Shown here: positions 8,420-16,545 of the stretch, piece by piece
Position numbering within the stretch: position 1 is the first letter of the stretch
How the letters are laid out: the number at the start of each line of letters is the position of its first letter
Assembly (NCBI RefSeq): GCF_002252755.1
Contig: NZ_NHOY01000105.1
Coordinates: 1-64,000 of the forward strand
DNA length: 64,000 bases
Direction: 5' to 3'
Source: Halorubrum sp. Hd13
GTDB lineage: Archaea; Halobacteriota; Halobacteria; Halobacteriales; Haloferacaceae
The notes under the pieces: generated by a model
The model's database searches: none
What the model was told of the DNA's origin: nothing
The model's input: the letters and a program-made list of their open reading frames with translations, nothing else
Translations under genes and position numbers: made by a program

Positions 8420-9376
8420 TCACTCGCGCGCGCCGGGCGGGAGCGGGTCCGCGTGCTCGGCGATCGCCTCCGCGACCCGGTGCGGCTCCTCGTGGACGAC
8501 CCAGTGCGTCGCGGCGTCAAGGGTCACCAGTCGACCGTCGGTGCAGTGCTCCACGCTCCGGCCGGCCATTCGCTTGGTGAGGAAGCGGTCCTTCGCGCCC
8601 CAGATCACCAGCGTCGGGACCTCGACGCGGGTGTGCTCCGGAGTTGGCCGGTCTCGAACGATCGCCCGGTACCAGTTCACCATCGCCTCGAAGGCGCCCT
8701 CGCGGTTCCACGCGCGGCGGTAGCGACGAACGTCCTCGTCGCCGAACGTGCCGGGGTTGCTGGAGTCGCGGAGCCCGCGGACGGCCAGCCGCCAGTCGCC
8801 CGCGCTGGCGACCGCCTCGGGGAGCTTCGGGAGCTGGAACGCGAGCACGTACCAGCTCTTGAGCCGCTGGTCCCACGAGCTCCGGAGCGTCTCCTCGAAG
8901 ACGGTCGGATGCGGGACGTTCGCGGCGACGAATTCGGAGACGCGGTCGGCGTGGTGGAGCGCGAGCCACCACCCCACCGCCGCCCCCCAGTCGTGGCCGG
9001 CGACGGCGGCGGTGTCCCGCCCGTACGCGTCGACGATGCCGACGACGTCGCGGGCGAGCTCGTCGATCCGGTAGTCGCTCACGGCCGGCGGTTTCTCCGA
9101 GAGGTTGTACCCGCGCTGGTCCGGGACCACGACGCGGTACCCGGCGTTGGCGAGCGTCGCGATCGCCTCGTGCCAGCCGTACCAGAACTCCGGGAACCCG
9201 TGGAGTAGGACGAGCAGCTTCCCGTCTTCCGGCCCCGCCTCGACGACGTGGAGCCGGACGCCGTTCGTCTCCACGGCCCGCGACTCGGCCGGCACCGACT
9301 CGGGAATCTCGTCGCCCGGGACGTCGGCGTCGAGGGCGTCGACGCCGCGGACCGCCTCGGTCGTCGCATCGCTCAT
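8420..9376 (-). CDS. Alpha/beta hydrolase, epoxide hydrolase-like
   Basis: 318 residues from the ATG at 9376 (MSDATTEAVRG). The fold-defining motifs are complete: oxyanion HGFPEFWYGW, nucleophile elbow GHDWGAAVG with Asp129 as nucleophile, acid D in WGAKDRFL and histidine in ATHWVVHEEP. An Asp nucleophile with a HGFP oxyanion motif marks the epoxide hydrolase/haloalkane dehalogenase branch, acting through a covalent alkyl-enzyme ester. Two Tyr residues in the cap (NWYRA and another) favour epoxide hydrolase. An upstream ATG at 9403 is possible but places the start ahead of AT-rich sequence. Natural substrate unknown. Confidence 0.8.
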   Translation of the reverse strand: MSDATTEAVRGVDALDADVPGDEIPESVPAESRAVETNGVRLHVVEAGPEDGKLLVLLHGFPEFWYGWHEAIATLANAGYRVVVPDQRGYNLSEKPPAVSDYRIDELARDVVGIVDAYGRDTAAVAGHDWGAAVGWWLALHHADRVSEFVAANVPHPTVFEETLRSSWDQRLKSWYVLAFQLPKLPEAVASAGDWRLAVRGLRDSSNPGTFGDEDVRRYRRAWNREGAFEAMVNWYRAIVRDRPTPEHTRVEVPTLVIWGAKDRFLTKRMAGRSVEHCTDGRLVTLDAATHWVVHEEPHRVAEAIAEHADPLPPGARE

Positions 9377-9628
9377 ATCTGCCCCTTCGCGGGCCCGCGG
9401 CAAATAGCTACGCTCCCGCCGTCTCCGAGATCGAAATCCTCAAGCCGTTGGCAAGCGCTCTCTGGGGTATACTCGTGTTGCTGACGCGCGGCTCGACGAG
9501 ACGCGGGCCGGCCGATGGCTCACCGCGTCAACGGAGATCCGCGCCCCAGTCGGGCCGCCGAAAATTCGCGGTCCGACCGGTCGGGCCGTCCCGCGGCGTC
9601 GCGACGACGGAGACACCCACCGCATAAC

Positions 9629-11077
9629 ATGGCACCGGACACCTCACACGCGGACGAGACCGTATCGAACGTCGTTCTCGTCACGATAGACTCGCTGCGA
9701 GCCGACGCGATAGCACCGTACGACACCGATCGGATCTCGCCGGTACTCGACGACCTCGCCGACGACGGAACGACGTTCGACCGGGCGTTCGCGACCGGGA
9801 ACTGGACGCCCTTTTCGTTCCCGTCGATCCTCGCGTCCGAACCCGTTTTCGCCCGGAACGGCGACATCGGCGTGACCGGCGCGCGGACGCTGGCTTCGGT
9901 GCTCTCGGAGGCGCGGATCGAAACCGGCGGCTTCAACGCCGCCAACGGCTTCCTCACGTCTCACTGGGGGTACCCCGAGGGGTTCGACGAGTTCGAGCCG
10001 TTCGTCACCAGCGTCGGGTCGAGCCGGTACAGCCGGTATCTCGCGGCCCACCCGACGGTCGAAGCGTGGATCCAGCTGCTCGCCTCGCCGTTCCGCCGAC
10101 TCAAGTCCAAGGTCAGCGGCCAGAGCGACGACCGCCCCTTCCTCGACGCCTCGCGCATGTTCGACGTCGAGGACGCCGCGACGGAGTTCATCGACGACGC
10201 CGACGGACCGTTTTTCCTGTGGACCCACTACATGGACACGCACACGCCGTACGTCCCGGCGCCGCGGTACATCCGCGAGGTGTCCGACGGGCTCGTCGGG
10301 ACCCACCGGATGCTCCACGCGCACACCCGCACGAGCCTCGGACTCGAGGTTGGCGAGCGGACCCTCCGCGACCTCCGGACGCTGTACCAGGCGACCGTGC
10401 GACAGGTGGACGCCAGCGTGGGCCGGCTGCTCGACGCCCTGGAGGCGGCCGGCGTCGCCGACGAGACCGCGATCGTCGTCGCGGGCGACCACGGCGAGGA
10501 GTTCCAGGAACACGGCCACCTTGCGCATTACCCGAAGCTGTACGACGAGCTGATCCGCGTCCCGTTCATCGTCAACGTCCCCGGCGAGGACGGCGGGCGC
10601 GTCTCCGAACACGTCGGCCTCGACGCGATCCCGCCGACCGTGGCCGACCTGCTCGGCGTCGAGTCGCCGCCGGAGTGGCGCGGGGAGTCGGTGACGCCCG
10701 CGGTCCGAGGGGACGCCGACCCCGATCAGGAGCCCGTCGTCTCCGTGACCGTCCGCGGCGAGGAGGTGACCGAGCAGCCGATCCCGCGGTCGATGGCCGA
10801 CGGCGACCTCCTCGTGAGCGTCCGTGACGCCGAGTGGACGTACGTCGAGAACGCGGACACGGGCGAGACGGAGCTGTACCACCGTCCCTCGGACCCGACC
10901 CAGCAGGAGGACCTGTCCGCGGACCCGACCGACGAGGAGCTGGCCGTCGTCGAGCGCTTCGCGCCGATCGCCGCGGACCACGTCGCCGAGCTCCGCGACC
11001 GGGAGGGGGACGCCGCCGGGGACGACGAGGTCGACGAGGACCTCGAGGCCCGGCTCGAGGCGCTTGGCTATCGGTGA
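9629..11077 (+). CDS. Sulfatase-superfamily protein lacking the formylglycine cysteine
   Basis: 482 residues from the ATG at 9629. The alkaline-phosphatase/sulfatase metal motifs are present: VVLVTIDSLRADAIAP near the N-terminus and VVAGDHGEEFQEHGH in the second half, plus HYMDTHTPYVPAP. The position where classical sulfatases have C/S-x-P-x-R reads GNWTPFSFPSIL (W59, T60), so no formylglycine can form; Thr60 or a nearby Ser could be the nucleophile, as in phosphoglycerol-transferase relatives. No signal peptide is apparent. Its stop overlaps the GtrA gene start by one base, and GtrA proteins usually serve cell-surface glycan or lipid-linked sugar pathways, so a role in surface polymer modification is reasonable but unproven. 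Confidence 0.8.
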   Translation: MAPDTSHADETVSNVVLVTIDSLRADAIAPYDTDRISPVLDDLADDGTTFDRAFATGNWTPFSFPSILASEPVFARNGDIGVTGARTLASVLSEARIETGGFNAANGFLTSHWGYPEGFDEFEPFVTSVGSSRYSRYLAAHPTVEAWIQLLASPFRRLKSKVSGQSDDRPFLDASRMFDVEDAATEFIDDADGPFFLWTHYMDTHTPYVPAPRYIREVSDGLVGTHRMLHAHTRTSLGLEVGERTLRDLRTLYQATVRQVDASVGRLLDALEAAGVADETAIVVAGDHGEEFQEHGHLAHYPKLYDELIRVPFIVNVPGEDGGRVSEHVGLDAIPPTVADLLGVESPPEWRGESVTPAVRGDADPDQEPVVSVTVRGEEVTEQPIPRSMADGDLLVSVRDAEWTYVENADTGETELYHRPSDPTQQEDLSADPTDEELAVVERFAPIAADHVAELRDREGDAAGDDEVDEDLEARLEALGYR

Positions 11078-11499
11078 TGGTCCGGGCGATCCTCCGCAAC
11101 CTCGTCAGCGGACCGATCGCCGTCCAAATGCGCCGGTTCGTCACCGTCGGCGCGTTCACAGCGGGGATTCAGATGGGGCTGCTCTGGCTGTTCGTCGACG
11201 CCGCCGGGATCAACTACCTGATCGGCGCGGCGGTCGCCATCGAGATCACGATCATTCTCTCGTACGTGTTCAACAACGCGTGGACGTTCGAAGCGAGCCA
11301 GAACACGGGCACGATCGAGTACCTCTCCGGGCTGGCGAAGACGAACCTCGTCCGCGGGACCGCCATCCCGATCCAGCTCGGCGTCCTCTACGCGCTCGTG
11401 GAGTGGGGCGGAATCCTGTATCTCATCGCGAACGCGGTCGCCATCTTCCTCAGCGGGGTCTACCGGTTCGTCCTCGACCGGCGGTGGACTTGGGGTTGA
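11077..11499 (+). CDS. GtrA-like membrane protein
   Basis: 140 residues with four predicted transmembrane helices (GAFTAGIQMGLLWLFVD, IGAAVAIEITIILSYVF, then two more). The segment SYVFNNAWTF and the closing YRFVLDRRWTW are typical of the GtrA/DPMS-like family, thought to help move or anchor polyprenyl-linked sugars in the membrane. The ATG overlaps the TGA of the sulfatase-family gene (TGATGG), so the two are coupled. Length equals the usual family size of about 130-150 residues. Confidence 0.87.
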   Translation: MVRAILRNLVSGPIAVQMRRFVTVGAFTAGIQMGLLWLFVDAAGINYLIGAAVAIEITIILSYVFNNAWTFEASQNTGTIEYLSGLAKTNLVRGTAIPIQLGVLYALVEWGGILYLIANAVAIFLSGVYRFVLDRRWTWG

Positions 11500-11522
11500 C
11501 CCGGGACCAGTCAGGCGACCTC

Positions 11523-12224
11523 TTAAAAAGGAAGCCGCGGTTCGACCCGGGCGAGGACGTCGCGGATCGCCTCCTGCTTGTAGTAACCGACCACGGAAGC
11601 GAGGACGACCGTGAGGATGAGCCCGAACCCGGAGAGGAACCGCCCGCTCGCGAGCTGGCCGCCGGCGTAGACGGTGAACACGTACGCGGGAAGGCGACCC
11701 ACGCTGATCACGGCGATGAACGTGGGGAGCTTCCACTTCGTGAGACCGCTTAAAAAGCAGATCGCGTCGTCGGGGAGGCCGGGGATGATGACGAACGCGA
11801 ACAGCCCCGGGACGCCGACCGTGTCGACGAACTCGTCGAAGCGGGCGACCACGTCCGGGTGAAGCACGTCCTCGACGAACGACCGGCCGTACCGCTTCGC
11901 GAGCGAGAAGGCGATGGCGCTCCCGATGAGGACGCCGGTGACGCTGTAGACCGTGCCCCAGAAGGGGCCGAAGAGGTAGCCGGCGACGAGTGCGACGACC
12001 TGCCCCGGGATGGGCGCGACGATCACTTGGAGGGCTTGGATGGCGATGAACACGAGCGGAGCGAGCACGCCGAACTGCCGGAGCCACACCCGCAGGGCCT
12101 CGGCGTTCGTGATGAACCCCAAGTACTCCCGGACGAGGAGGTAGAGGCCCACGAACGCGAGCAGGACGGCGACGACCGCGAGGATCCCCCGCCGTCTGTC
12201 CGACGCCGAGGCGAAGAGTCTCAT
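11523..12224 (-). CDS. TVP38/TMEM64 (DedA superfamily) membrane protein
   Basis: 233 residues, five or six hydrophobic segments. The family core is clear: VIVAPIPGQVVALVAGYLFG followed by GTVYSVTGVLIGSAIAF and the loop FVIIPGLPDDAICFLSGL with conserved acidic residues in a re-entrant region. DedA/TVP38 proteins act as proton-driven lipid or ion transporters or scramblases; the substrate here is unknown. It is convergent with the sulfatase-GtrA pair, with only 23 nt between the stop codons. The start at 12224 gives MRLFASASDRRRG followed directly by the first helix. Confidence 0.87.
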   Translation of the reverse strand: MRLFASASDRRRGILAVVAVLLAFVGLYLLVREYLGFITNAEALRVWLRQFGVLAPLVFIAIQALQVIVAPIPGQVVALVAGYLFGPFWGTVYSVTGVLIGSAIAFSLAKRYGRSFVEDVLHPDVVARFDEFVDTVGVPGLFAFVIIPGLPDDAICFLSGLTKWKLPTFIAVISVGRLPAYVFTVYAGGQLASGRFLSGFGLILTVVLASVVGYYKQEAIRDVLARVEPRLPF

Positions 12225-12374
12225 TCGTGTTGTATCCGGCTAGCGGTGGACTTGAAGGTTGTTAAAACCGGAGTTCGGACAGCGGAGCGTGAGACCGCGT
12301 TCGAAACGGGCGGACCGAGCCGCCCAGGGTCGGCGAGGCGTCGCTGCGGGGTCGACAGACGGATGCGGGAGACG

Positions 12375-12400
12375 TGGGCCGGCGCGAATTCGAATACGGA
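12375..12400 (-). repeat. tRNA-Pro 3'-end relic 1 (former attachment site)
   Basis: TGGGCCGGCGCGAATTCGAA here matches the first bases of the tRNA-Pro gene on the same strand (TGGGCCGGCACGAATTTGAA at 12665) with two mismatches. It covers the acceptor and T arm only. The preceding ATGCGGGAGACG is also shared with relic 2. Confidence 0.65.
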
Positions 12401-12481
12401 CGAGACGGTCCGGGTCGCTCCCGTCGGTCGCTTCCCGGGCGTGCGACTCGTCGTCCCTCGCTCGCTTCGCTCGCGAGGGCG

Positions 12482-12503
12482 TGCGGTTACGGTCACCCGA
12501 ACG
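12482..12503 (-). repeat. tRNA-Pro anticodon-arm fragment
   Basis: GCGGTTACGGTCACCCGAAC resembles the anticodon-arm part of tRNA-Pro (GGTTACGGCCACCCGAA on this strand) but is about 80 bp further from relic 1 than in the intact gene. It is best read as a broken-up second tRNA copy. Confidence 0.5.
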
Positions 12504-12534
12504 CGGTCGCTAGCTGGGTGAAATGCGGGAGAAG

Positions 12535-12561
12535 TGGGCCGGCACGAATATTGAATCACGG
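12535..12561 (-). repeat. tRNA-Pro 3'-end relic 2 (former attachment site)
   Basis: TGGGCCGGCACGAATATTGA matches the tRNA-Pro gene 3' end for 15 bases exactly, then with a one-base insertion. With relic 1 and the intact gene this makes three spaced copies in about 290 bp, as expected from repeated integration at the tRNA 3' end. Confidence 0.7.
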
Positions 12562-12664
12562 TCGCAAATCGGAGAGTTGCTCCCTGATTCGAATTCGCCC
12601 GGCGGCAGCTTCACCGCACTACGGACTCCTCGCTGGCGCTCGTCGTTGCGAAGTGGGGTGAAAA

Positions 12665-12737
12665 TGGGCCGGCACGAATTTGAATCGTGGTTACGGCCAC
12701 CCGAAGGCCGAAGGATACCAAGCTACCCCACCGGCCC
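12665..12737 (-). tRNA. tRNA-Pro (anticodon CGG)
   Basis: 73 nt. Acceptor stem GGGCCGG pairs perfectly with CCGGCCC, discriminator A. Anticodon stem CGGCC/GGCCG encloses the loop TTCGGGT with anticodon CGG, reading CCG. T arm is CACGA-TTCAAAT-TCGTG. CCA is not encoded. The 440 nt between the TVP38 gene and this tRNA hold no gene; they contain partial copies of the tRNA and a hairpin CCCTCGC...GCGAGGG near 12455. Confidence 0.95.
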
Positions 12738-12832
12738 GCACTCGACAGAAGGCCGTTCGTTCTTTTAACCTTTCCGAATGTCGGAAGCGGGCTCCGGGTC
12801 GCCGACCGGCCGGTTCCCGACGAACGGCCGGG

Positions 12833-13213
12833 TCACGCCTCGAAGTACCGGTCCCGGTGCTCGCGACAGCCGGGGTTGAAATCGGCGCCGCACCGCGGAC
12901 AGGCGTCGTCGTCACAGTCGAGGTATTCGCGGGCCGAGAGGGTCGCGCCGCAGACGCCGCAGAGCACCGCCGGCTCGTCGAAGCGGTCGCGGGGCCAGGG
13001 CTCGGCCGGGTGGTCCGCCGCGGTGTCGTGGCAGGCGTCGCAGGGGTAGTACGTCGCACAGCAGCCGAAGCGGAGCGCGATCACGTCCACGGGGTCGTCC
13101 CAGTGCGCGCACCGCGTCTCCGAGTCGACGGCGACGCCTCGCAGCGGGACCGCGAACCGGTCGTCGGTCGCCGGCGCGGTCGTCGTCCGGCGATCAGTAG
13201 GAGTCGTACCCAT
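12833..13213 (-). CDS. CHY-type zinc-finger protein
   Basis: 126 residues. The CHY zinc-finger pattern runs through most of it: CAHWDDPVDVIALRFGCC, then YYPCDACHDTAADH, then CGVCGATLS and CPRCGADFNPGC, giving ligands for several zinc ions. Such proteins are small, soluble and thought to bind partner proteins or act in redox or ubiquitin-like pathways in eukaryotes; the archaeal role is unknown. The start overlaps the end of trmY by 20 nt, so it is probably translated from the same mRNA. The last residues run to 25 bp from the tRNA-Pro upstream side with a short AT stretch between. Confidence 0.8.
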   Translation of the reverse strand: MGTTPTDRRTTTAPATDDRFAVPLRGVAVDSETRCAHWDDPVDVIALRFGCCATYYPCDACHDTAADHPAEPWPRDRFDEPAVLCGVCGATLSAREYLDCDDDACPRCGADFNPGCREHRDRYFEA

Positions 13214-13814
13214 CGGTGTCGAGCCAGTTGTGGACGACCGAGACCGCGTGGTCGGCGTGGAGCAGTTCGGGACCGACGCGGACGCGGCGCTCCGCGCGCT
13301 CCGCGAGCAGTTCCTCTTCCCCGTCGGTGAAGTCGCGGTGGTCGGAGAGAGCGAACACGGGATCGGTCGGCGGGGCGGCGTCGACGAGGGGGTCGCCGTC
13401 CTCGTGGAGTTGGACGAGCGTCGGGTCGACGGACGCGCCGGTGCCGCCCGCGTCGAGCAGCCGGTCCAGCGTCGCCTCCAGTCCCATCCGGCGGAGTTCG
13501 ACGCCCGGCGAGACGTCCGCGGGCATGTGGCCGATCGCGTCCGCCTTCGCGGCGAGCGCGTCTCGGATCCGCGCGGCGACGTTGCGCTCGTCCGGGTGGA
13601 GGTGGCGGAGGCTGTCCGAGTCGAAGCTGACCGTCAGCTCGTCGGCGACGACGAGGTGGACCCGCACGGACTCGCGGATCCCGTGCGAGAGGAAGACGCC
13701 GCTCGCGACGCACCGACAGAGCAGGTCCAACCGGCCCGCGCCGGGCAGGTCCGACAGCGAGACCTCGTCCGGGTCGGTCGGGACCTCGTGACCGATGACG
13801 ACGAACTGGCGCAT
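13194..13814 (-). CDS. trmY: tRNA (pseudouridine(54)-N1)-methyltransferase
   Basis: 206 residues beginning MRQFVVIGHEVPT, the hallmark of TrmY. The SPOUT-family enzyme methylates pseudouridine 54 in the T loop of archaeal tRNAs, giving m1-pseudouridine. Other family segments are GAGRLDLLCRCVASGVFLSH, then VRVHLVVADE, and DPVFALSDHRDFTDGEEEL near the end, the knot region that binds S-adenosylmethionine. Length is slightly over the usual 195-200. It overlaps the CHY zinc-finger gene downstream and is divergent from a 47-residue zinc-finger gene at 13865, 50 nt away. Confidence 0.92.
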   Translation of the reverse strand: MRQFVVIGHEVPTDPDEVSLSDLPGAGRLDLLCRCVASGVFLSHGIRESVRVHLVVADELTVSFDSDSLRHLHPDERNVAARIRDALAAKADAIGHMPADVSPGVELRRMGLEATLDRLLDAGGTGASVDPTLVQLHEDGDPLVDAAPPTDPVFALSDHRDFTDGEEELLAERAERRVRVGPELLHADHAVSVVHNWLDTDGYDSY

Positions 13815-13864
13815 ACGCGGGGGTCGCCCCCGACACTCATAAGCGACCCGACCCGACGATCCGT

Positions 13865-14008
13865 ATGAGCGTTACCGGAATCTGTCAGATCTGCGAGGCC
13901 GCGCCGGCGCGCCACGGCTGTCCGCAGTGCGGGCGGGCCGTCTGCGAGGACCACTGGAGCGACGACGCCGGCCTCTGCACGGAGTGTACGCAGGGCCGCC
14001 GGCAGTGA
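13865..14008 (+). CDS. 47-residue HIT-like zinc-finger protein
   Basis: A very short gene: MSVTGICQICEAAPARHGCP then CGRAVCEDHWSDDAGLCTEC. Eight Cys/His ligands in CxxC...CxxC...CxxH...CxxC order suit two cross-braced zinc ions, as in HIT or B-box type fingers. Haloarchaea carry many such micro-proteins. It is divergent from trmY with 50 nt between, where CATAAGCG near 13838 is a TATA-like element on either strand, and ends 36 nt before the pyrF stop. Function unknown. Confidence 0.75.
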   Translation: MSVTGICQICEAAPARHGCPQCGRAVCEDHWSDDAGLCTECTQGRRQ

Positions 14009-14044
14009 CTCGGCCCCGAAGCCGGCCGGTCGTCGACGGACCGC

Positions 14045-14875
14045 CTACCGGTGTCGGTTCAGCCGCTTTTTGAGCCGCTTGGCCGCGTCGCCCGCGGCGC
14101 CGAAGTACGTCGCCTCGTCGTCCGGGCGGCTCGACTCCTCGCCGGCGAAGATGATCCCGCGCGAGGAGTTGACGAGCCCCACGTCGACGGCGGCGTCCGG
14201 GCGGTCGGCGAGCCCGTGTTCGACCGCGGCCTCAGCGTCGCCGCCCTGCGCTCCCACGCCGGGGACGAGGAAGGGGATCTCTGGGACGATCTCGCGGACC
14301 TCGGCCAGCTCCTCGGGGGCGGTCGCGCCGACCACGAGGCCGACGTTGTCGTTCGCGTTCCACACGTCCGCGAGCGCCGCGACCCGTTCGTAGAGCGGCT
14401 CGCCCGAGGCGAGTTCGAGGTCCTGGAGGTCGCTCCCGCCGGGGTTCGAGGTGCGACAGAGGACGAAGACGCCCTTCTCCGCGCGGTCGAGGAACGGCTG
14501 GAGGGAGTCGCGACCGAGGTACGGGTTCACCGTGATCGCGTCGGCGTCGTCGAGCGCCGCGGCGTACCGCCGCGTGGTGTTACCGATGTCGGCGCGCTTG
14601 GCGTCGAGCAGGACCGGGACGTCCCTGCCGTGGGCGTAGGCGATCGTCTCCCGGAGCGCGCGCCAGCCGTCGGCGTCCTCGTAGAACGCGGCGTTGGGCT
14701 TGTAGCACGCGGCGTGCTCGTGGGTCGCGTCGATGATCCGGCGGTTGAACGCCCACCGCGGCAGGTCGGCGTCGGCGACGGAGTCGGGGAGCCGGCTCGG
14801 GTCCGGGTCGAGGCCGACCGAGACGACGCTGTCCGTCGACTCGATCCGGGCCGCGAGCGTCTCGAAGAAGCTCAT
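14045..14875 (-). CDS. pyrF: Orotidine 5'-phosphate decarboxylase
   Basis: 276 residues from the ATG at 14875 (MSFFETLAARI). It makes UMP from OMP, the last step of pyrimidine synthesis. The catalytic Lys/Asp network is in VLLDAKRADIGNTT, the phosphate-binding end in VPGVGAQGGDAEAAV, and SSRGIIFAG closes the barrel. The length fits the longer OMPDC subfamily common in haloarchaea and mycobacteria. An upstream in-frame ATG at 14944 would add 23 residues overlapping the methyltransferase stop; the inner start keeps the normal family N-terminus. Confidence 0.93.
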   Translation of the reverse strand: MSFFETLAARIESTDSVVSVGLDPDPSRLPDSVADADLPRWAFNRRIIDATHEHAACYKPNAAFYEDADGWRALRETIAYAHGRDVPVLLDAKRADIGNTTRRYAAALDDADAITVNPYLGRDSLQPFLDRAEKGVFVLCRTSNPGGSDLQDLELASGEPLYERVAALADVWNANDNVGLVVGATAPEELAEVREIVPEIPFLVPGVGAQGGDAEAAVEHGLADRPDAAVDVGLVNSSRGIIFAGEESSRPDDEATYFGAAGDAAKRLKKRLNRHR

Positions 14876-14940
14876 GCCCGCCACTGCGGCCGGGGGCGCG
14901 CTAAACGTTGCGTTCCGCTCGGGCTCCCTTCGGTCGTCCG

Positions 14941-15711
14941 TCACTCACCCGGAGCGACCGCACGACCGTGCCCGGCGTACGCCGTGATCGTCCCGAAGAG
15001 GTACCGCTCCTCGGTCACCGTCTCCGCGTTGTCCGCGAGCGCCCGCCGCGCGGCCGTCGTCCGCGCGTCCAGTCGGTCGAGCGGGTCGTCCGAGTCCAGG
15101 TCGAACAGCCGCCCGTTCACCCGCGCGAAGCCGGCGAGAGCGGCGTTCGCGGGTCGGTTCCCCCGCGGCGCGAACGCCGCGACGACGACCGCGTCGGCCA
15201 GCTCGCACCAGTCGCTCACGACCGCGTACGGGTCGGGGAACAGGGACGTGACGAACGTCGCGAGCACCGCGTCGGCCGACCGGACCGGCGGGTCGGTCGC
15301 GTCGCCCCGCACGAACTCGACGTTCTCCCACCCCCGCCGCTCCGCCAGTCCGCGGGCCCGGCCGAGCATCGCGCCGGTGATGTCGACGCCGACGACGCGC
15401 CCGGTCGGGCCCACGGCCTCCCGGAGCGCCGGGACGTTGACGCCGGGGCCGCAGCCGAACTCGACGACGGTGTCTCCGGGGTCGAGGTCGAGCGCGCGGA
15501 CGCACCCCGTCCGCACGTCCCCGACCGACGCGGTCGCTCGCGCGAACCAGTCGTACACCCGCGCCCACGCACCGTAGCCGCGTTGGATCCGCCGCGCGAC
15601 GCGCTCGTCGTCGGCCGCCTCGGGTGAGCCGTCGCCCGAGCGCGCTCCGCTCGCCCCGCTCCCCTCACCCGCTCGGGCCCGCGGTCGCGACCGTCGACGG
15701 TCCCGGGTCAC
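14941..15711 (-). CDS. SAM-dependent class I methyltransferase
   Basis: 256 residues if begun at the GTG at 15711, which overlaps the upstream gene's stop (GTGA). The first 30 residues are Arg/Gly/Ser rich and may not be conserved. The methyltransferase core is plain: VVEFGCGPGVNVPALREAVG is the SAM motif I, VVGVDITGAMLGRAR the acidic loop, and FVRGDATDPPVRSADAVLA motif II. It resembles UbiE/phosphatidylethanolamine-type enzymes, but the substrate cannot be told. The 4-base overlap says it is co-translated with the Cys-containing protein upstream, so the two probably share a pathway. Confidence 0.82.
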   Translation of the reverse strand: MTRDRRRSRPRARAGEGSGASGARSGDGSPEAADDERVARRIQRGYGAWARVYDWFARATASVGDVRTGCVRALDLDPGDTVVEFGCGPGVNVPALREAVGPTGRVVGVDITGAMLGRARGLAERRGWENVEFVRGDATDPPVRSADAVLATFVTSLFPDPYAVVSDWCELADAVVVAAFAPRGNRPANAALAGFARVNGRLFDLDSDDPLDRLDARTTAARRALADNAETVTEERYLFGTITAYAGHGRAVAPGE

Positions 15712-16475
15712 GACCGAGCGCGGACCGCCGCGGGCGCGGTCTTCGGCCACCACAGCTCCGGCCCGTCGCGCGCGACCGTGGAGTAACACCGCTCGCTCCC
15801 GTCGCAGTCCCGCGGCCGCTGGTAGTCGATCCCCCGCTCCCCGAGATACGTCACGTAGCCGTCGTCGACGCGGTCGAGCTTCTCGTGGCAGACCCACTTC
15901 TCGCCGTAGACCCGCGCGCCCACGCCGCGGTAGGGACAGGTGAACTCGGTCCGCTCCGCGCCGGCCTCGCTGTCGGTCCCGTCGATGCTCACGCCCACGG
16001 ACCGGTACGCCAGCCGGAGCCGCCGGACGACGCGCTTCGGCGACGACGCGCCGAGGAAGAGCCCGTGCGCGAGGACGTAGCCGAAGCCGTGGAGCAGCCG
16101 CTCGAAGCGGGTCAGGTCGTCGGGGTCGTCGTCGAGCATCGACCGCAGCGTCGCGTACCATCCGGCGATCTCGGCCACCTCGTCGGCCGCTTCGTCGGCC
16201 GCCGCGAGCGCCCGGCGCTTCTCCGGGAGGGGCGCGGCGCCGTCCGAGAGGCGGAACGACGGCACCGCCTCGACGTGTTCGAGCACGTCCTCGCGGAGGA
16301 CGTCGCCGTCGGCGTACGTCTCGGTCAGCCGCTCCAGTTCGGGGTACCAGTCGCGTCTCAGCCTGCCGTACGTTCCGTCGAGGAGGTCGTCGATTCGGCC
16401 GCTCGCGTCGCCGTCGGCCGCCGCGGGGAACGCGTCGACGACCCGCCGCAGTTCGGCGGGGTCCGGTCCTGCCAT
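15708..16475 (-). CDS. Unknown haloarchaeal protein with four C-terminal cysteines
   Basis: 255 residues, no recognised family. The N-terminal half is helical and charged (DPAELRRVVDAFPAAADGD; YPELERLTETYADGDVL). The C-terminal third carries four cysteines: FTCPYRGVGARVYG, KWVCHEKLDRV, RPRDCDGSERCYST. That spacing could hold a metal or an Fe-S cluster. The gene is followed by a methyltransferase whose GTG overlaps its TGA. The two thus form a co-translated unit; a modified small molecule or protein is a guess only. Lead gene of the pair, 70 nt from the aldehyde dehydrogenase stop on the same strand. Confidence 0.65.
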   Translation of the reverse strand: MAGPDPAELRRVVDAFPAAADGDASGRIDDLLDGTYGRLRRDWYPELERLTETYADGDVLREDVLEHVEAVPSFRLSDGAAPLPEKRRALAAADEAADEVAEIAGWYATLRSMLDDDPDDLTRFERLLHGFGYVLAHGLFLGASSPKRVVRRLRLAYRSVGVSIDGTDSEAGAERTEFTCPYRGVGARVYGEKWVCHEKLDRVDDGYVTYLGERGIDYQRPRDCDGSERCYSTVARDGPELWWPKTAPAAVRARS

Positions 16476-16545
16476 GCTTTCACGTGGCGGGCGACGGTCT
16501 TGAATCCGCAGGTCGCCGCGCCGTCGCCGACCCGATACCCTCCGG

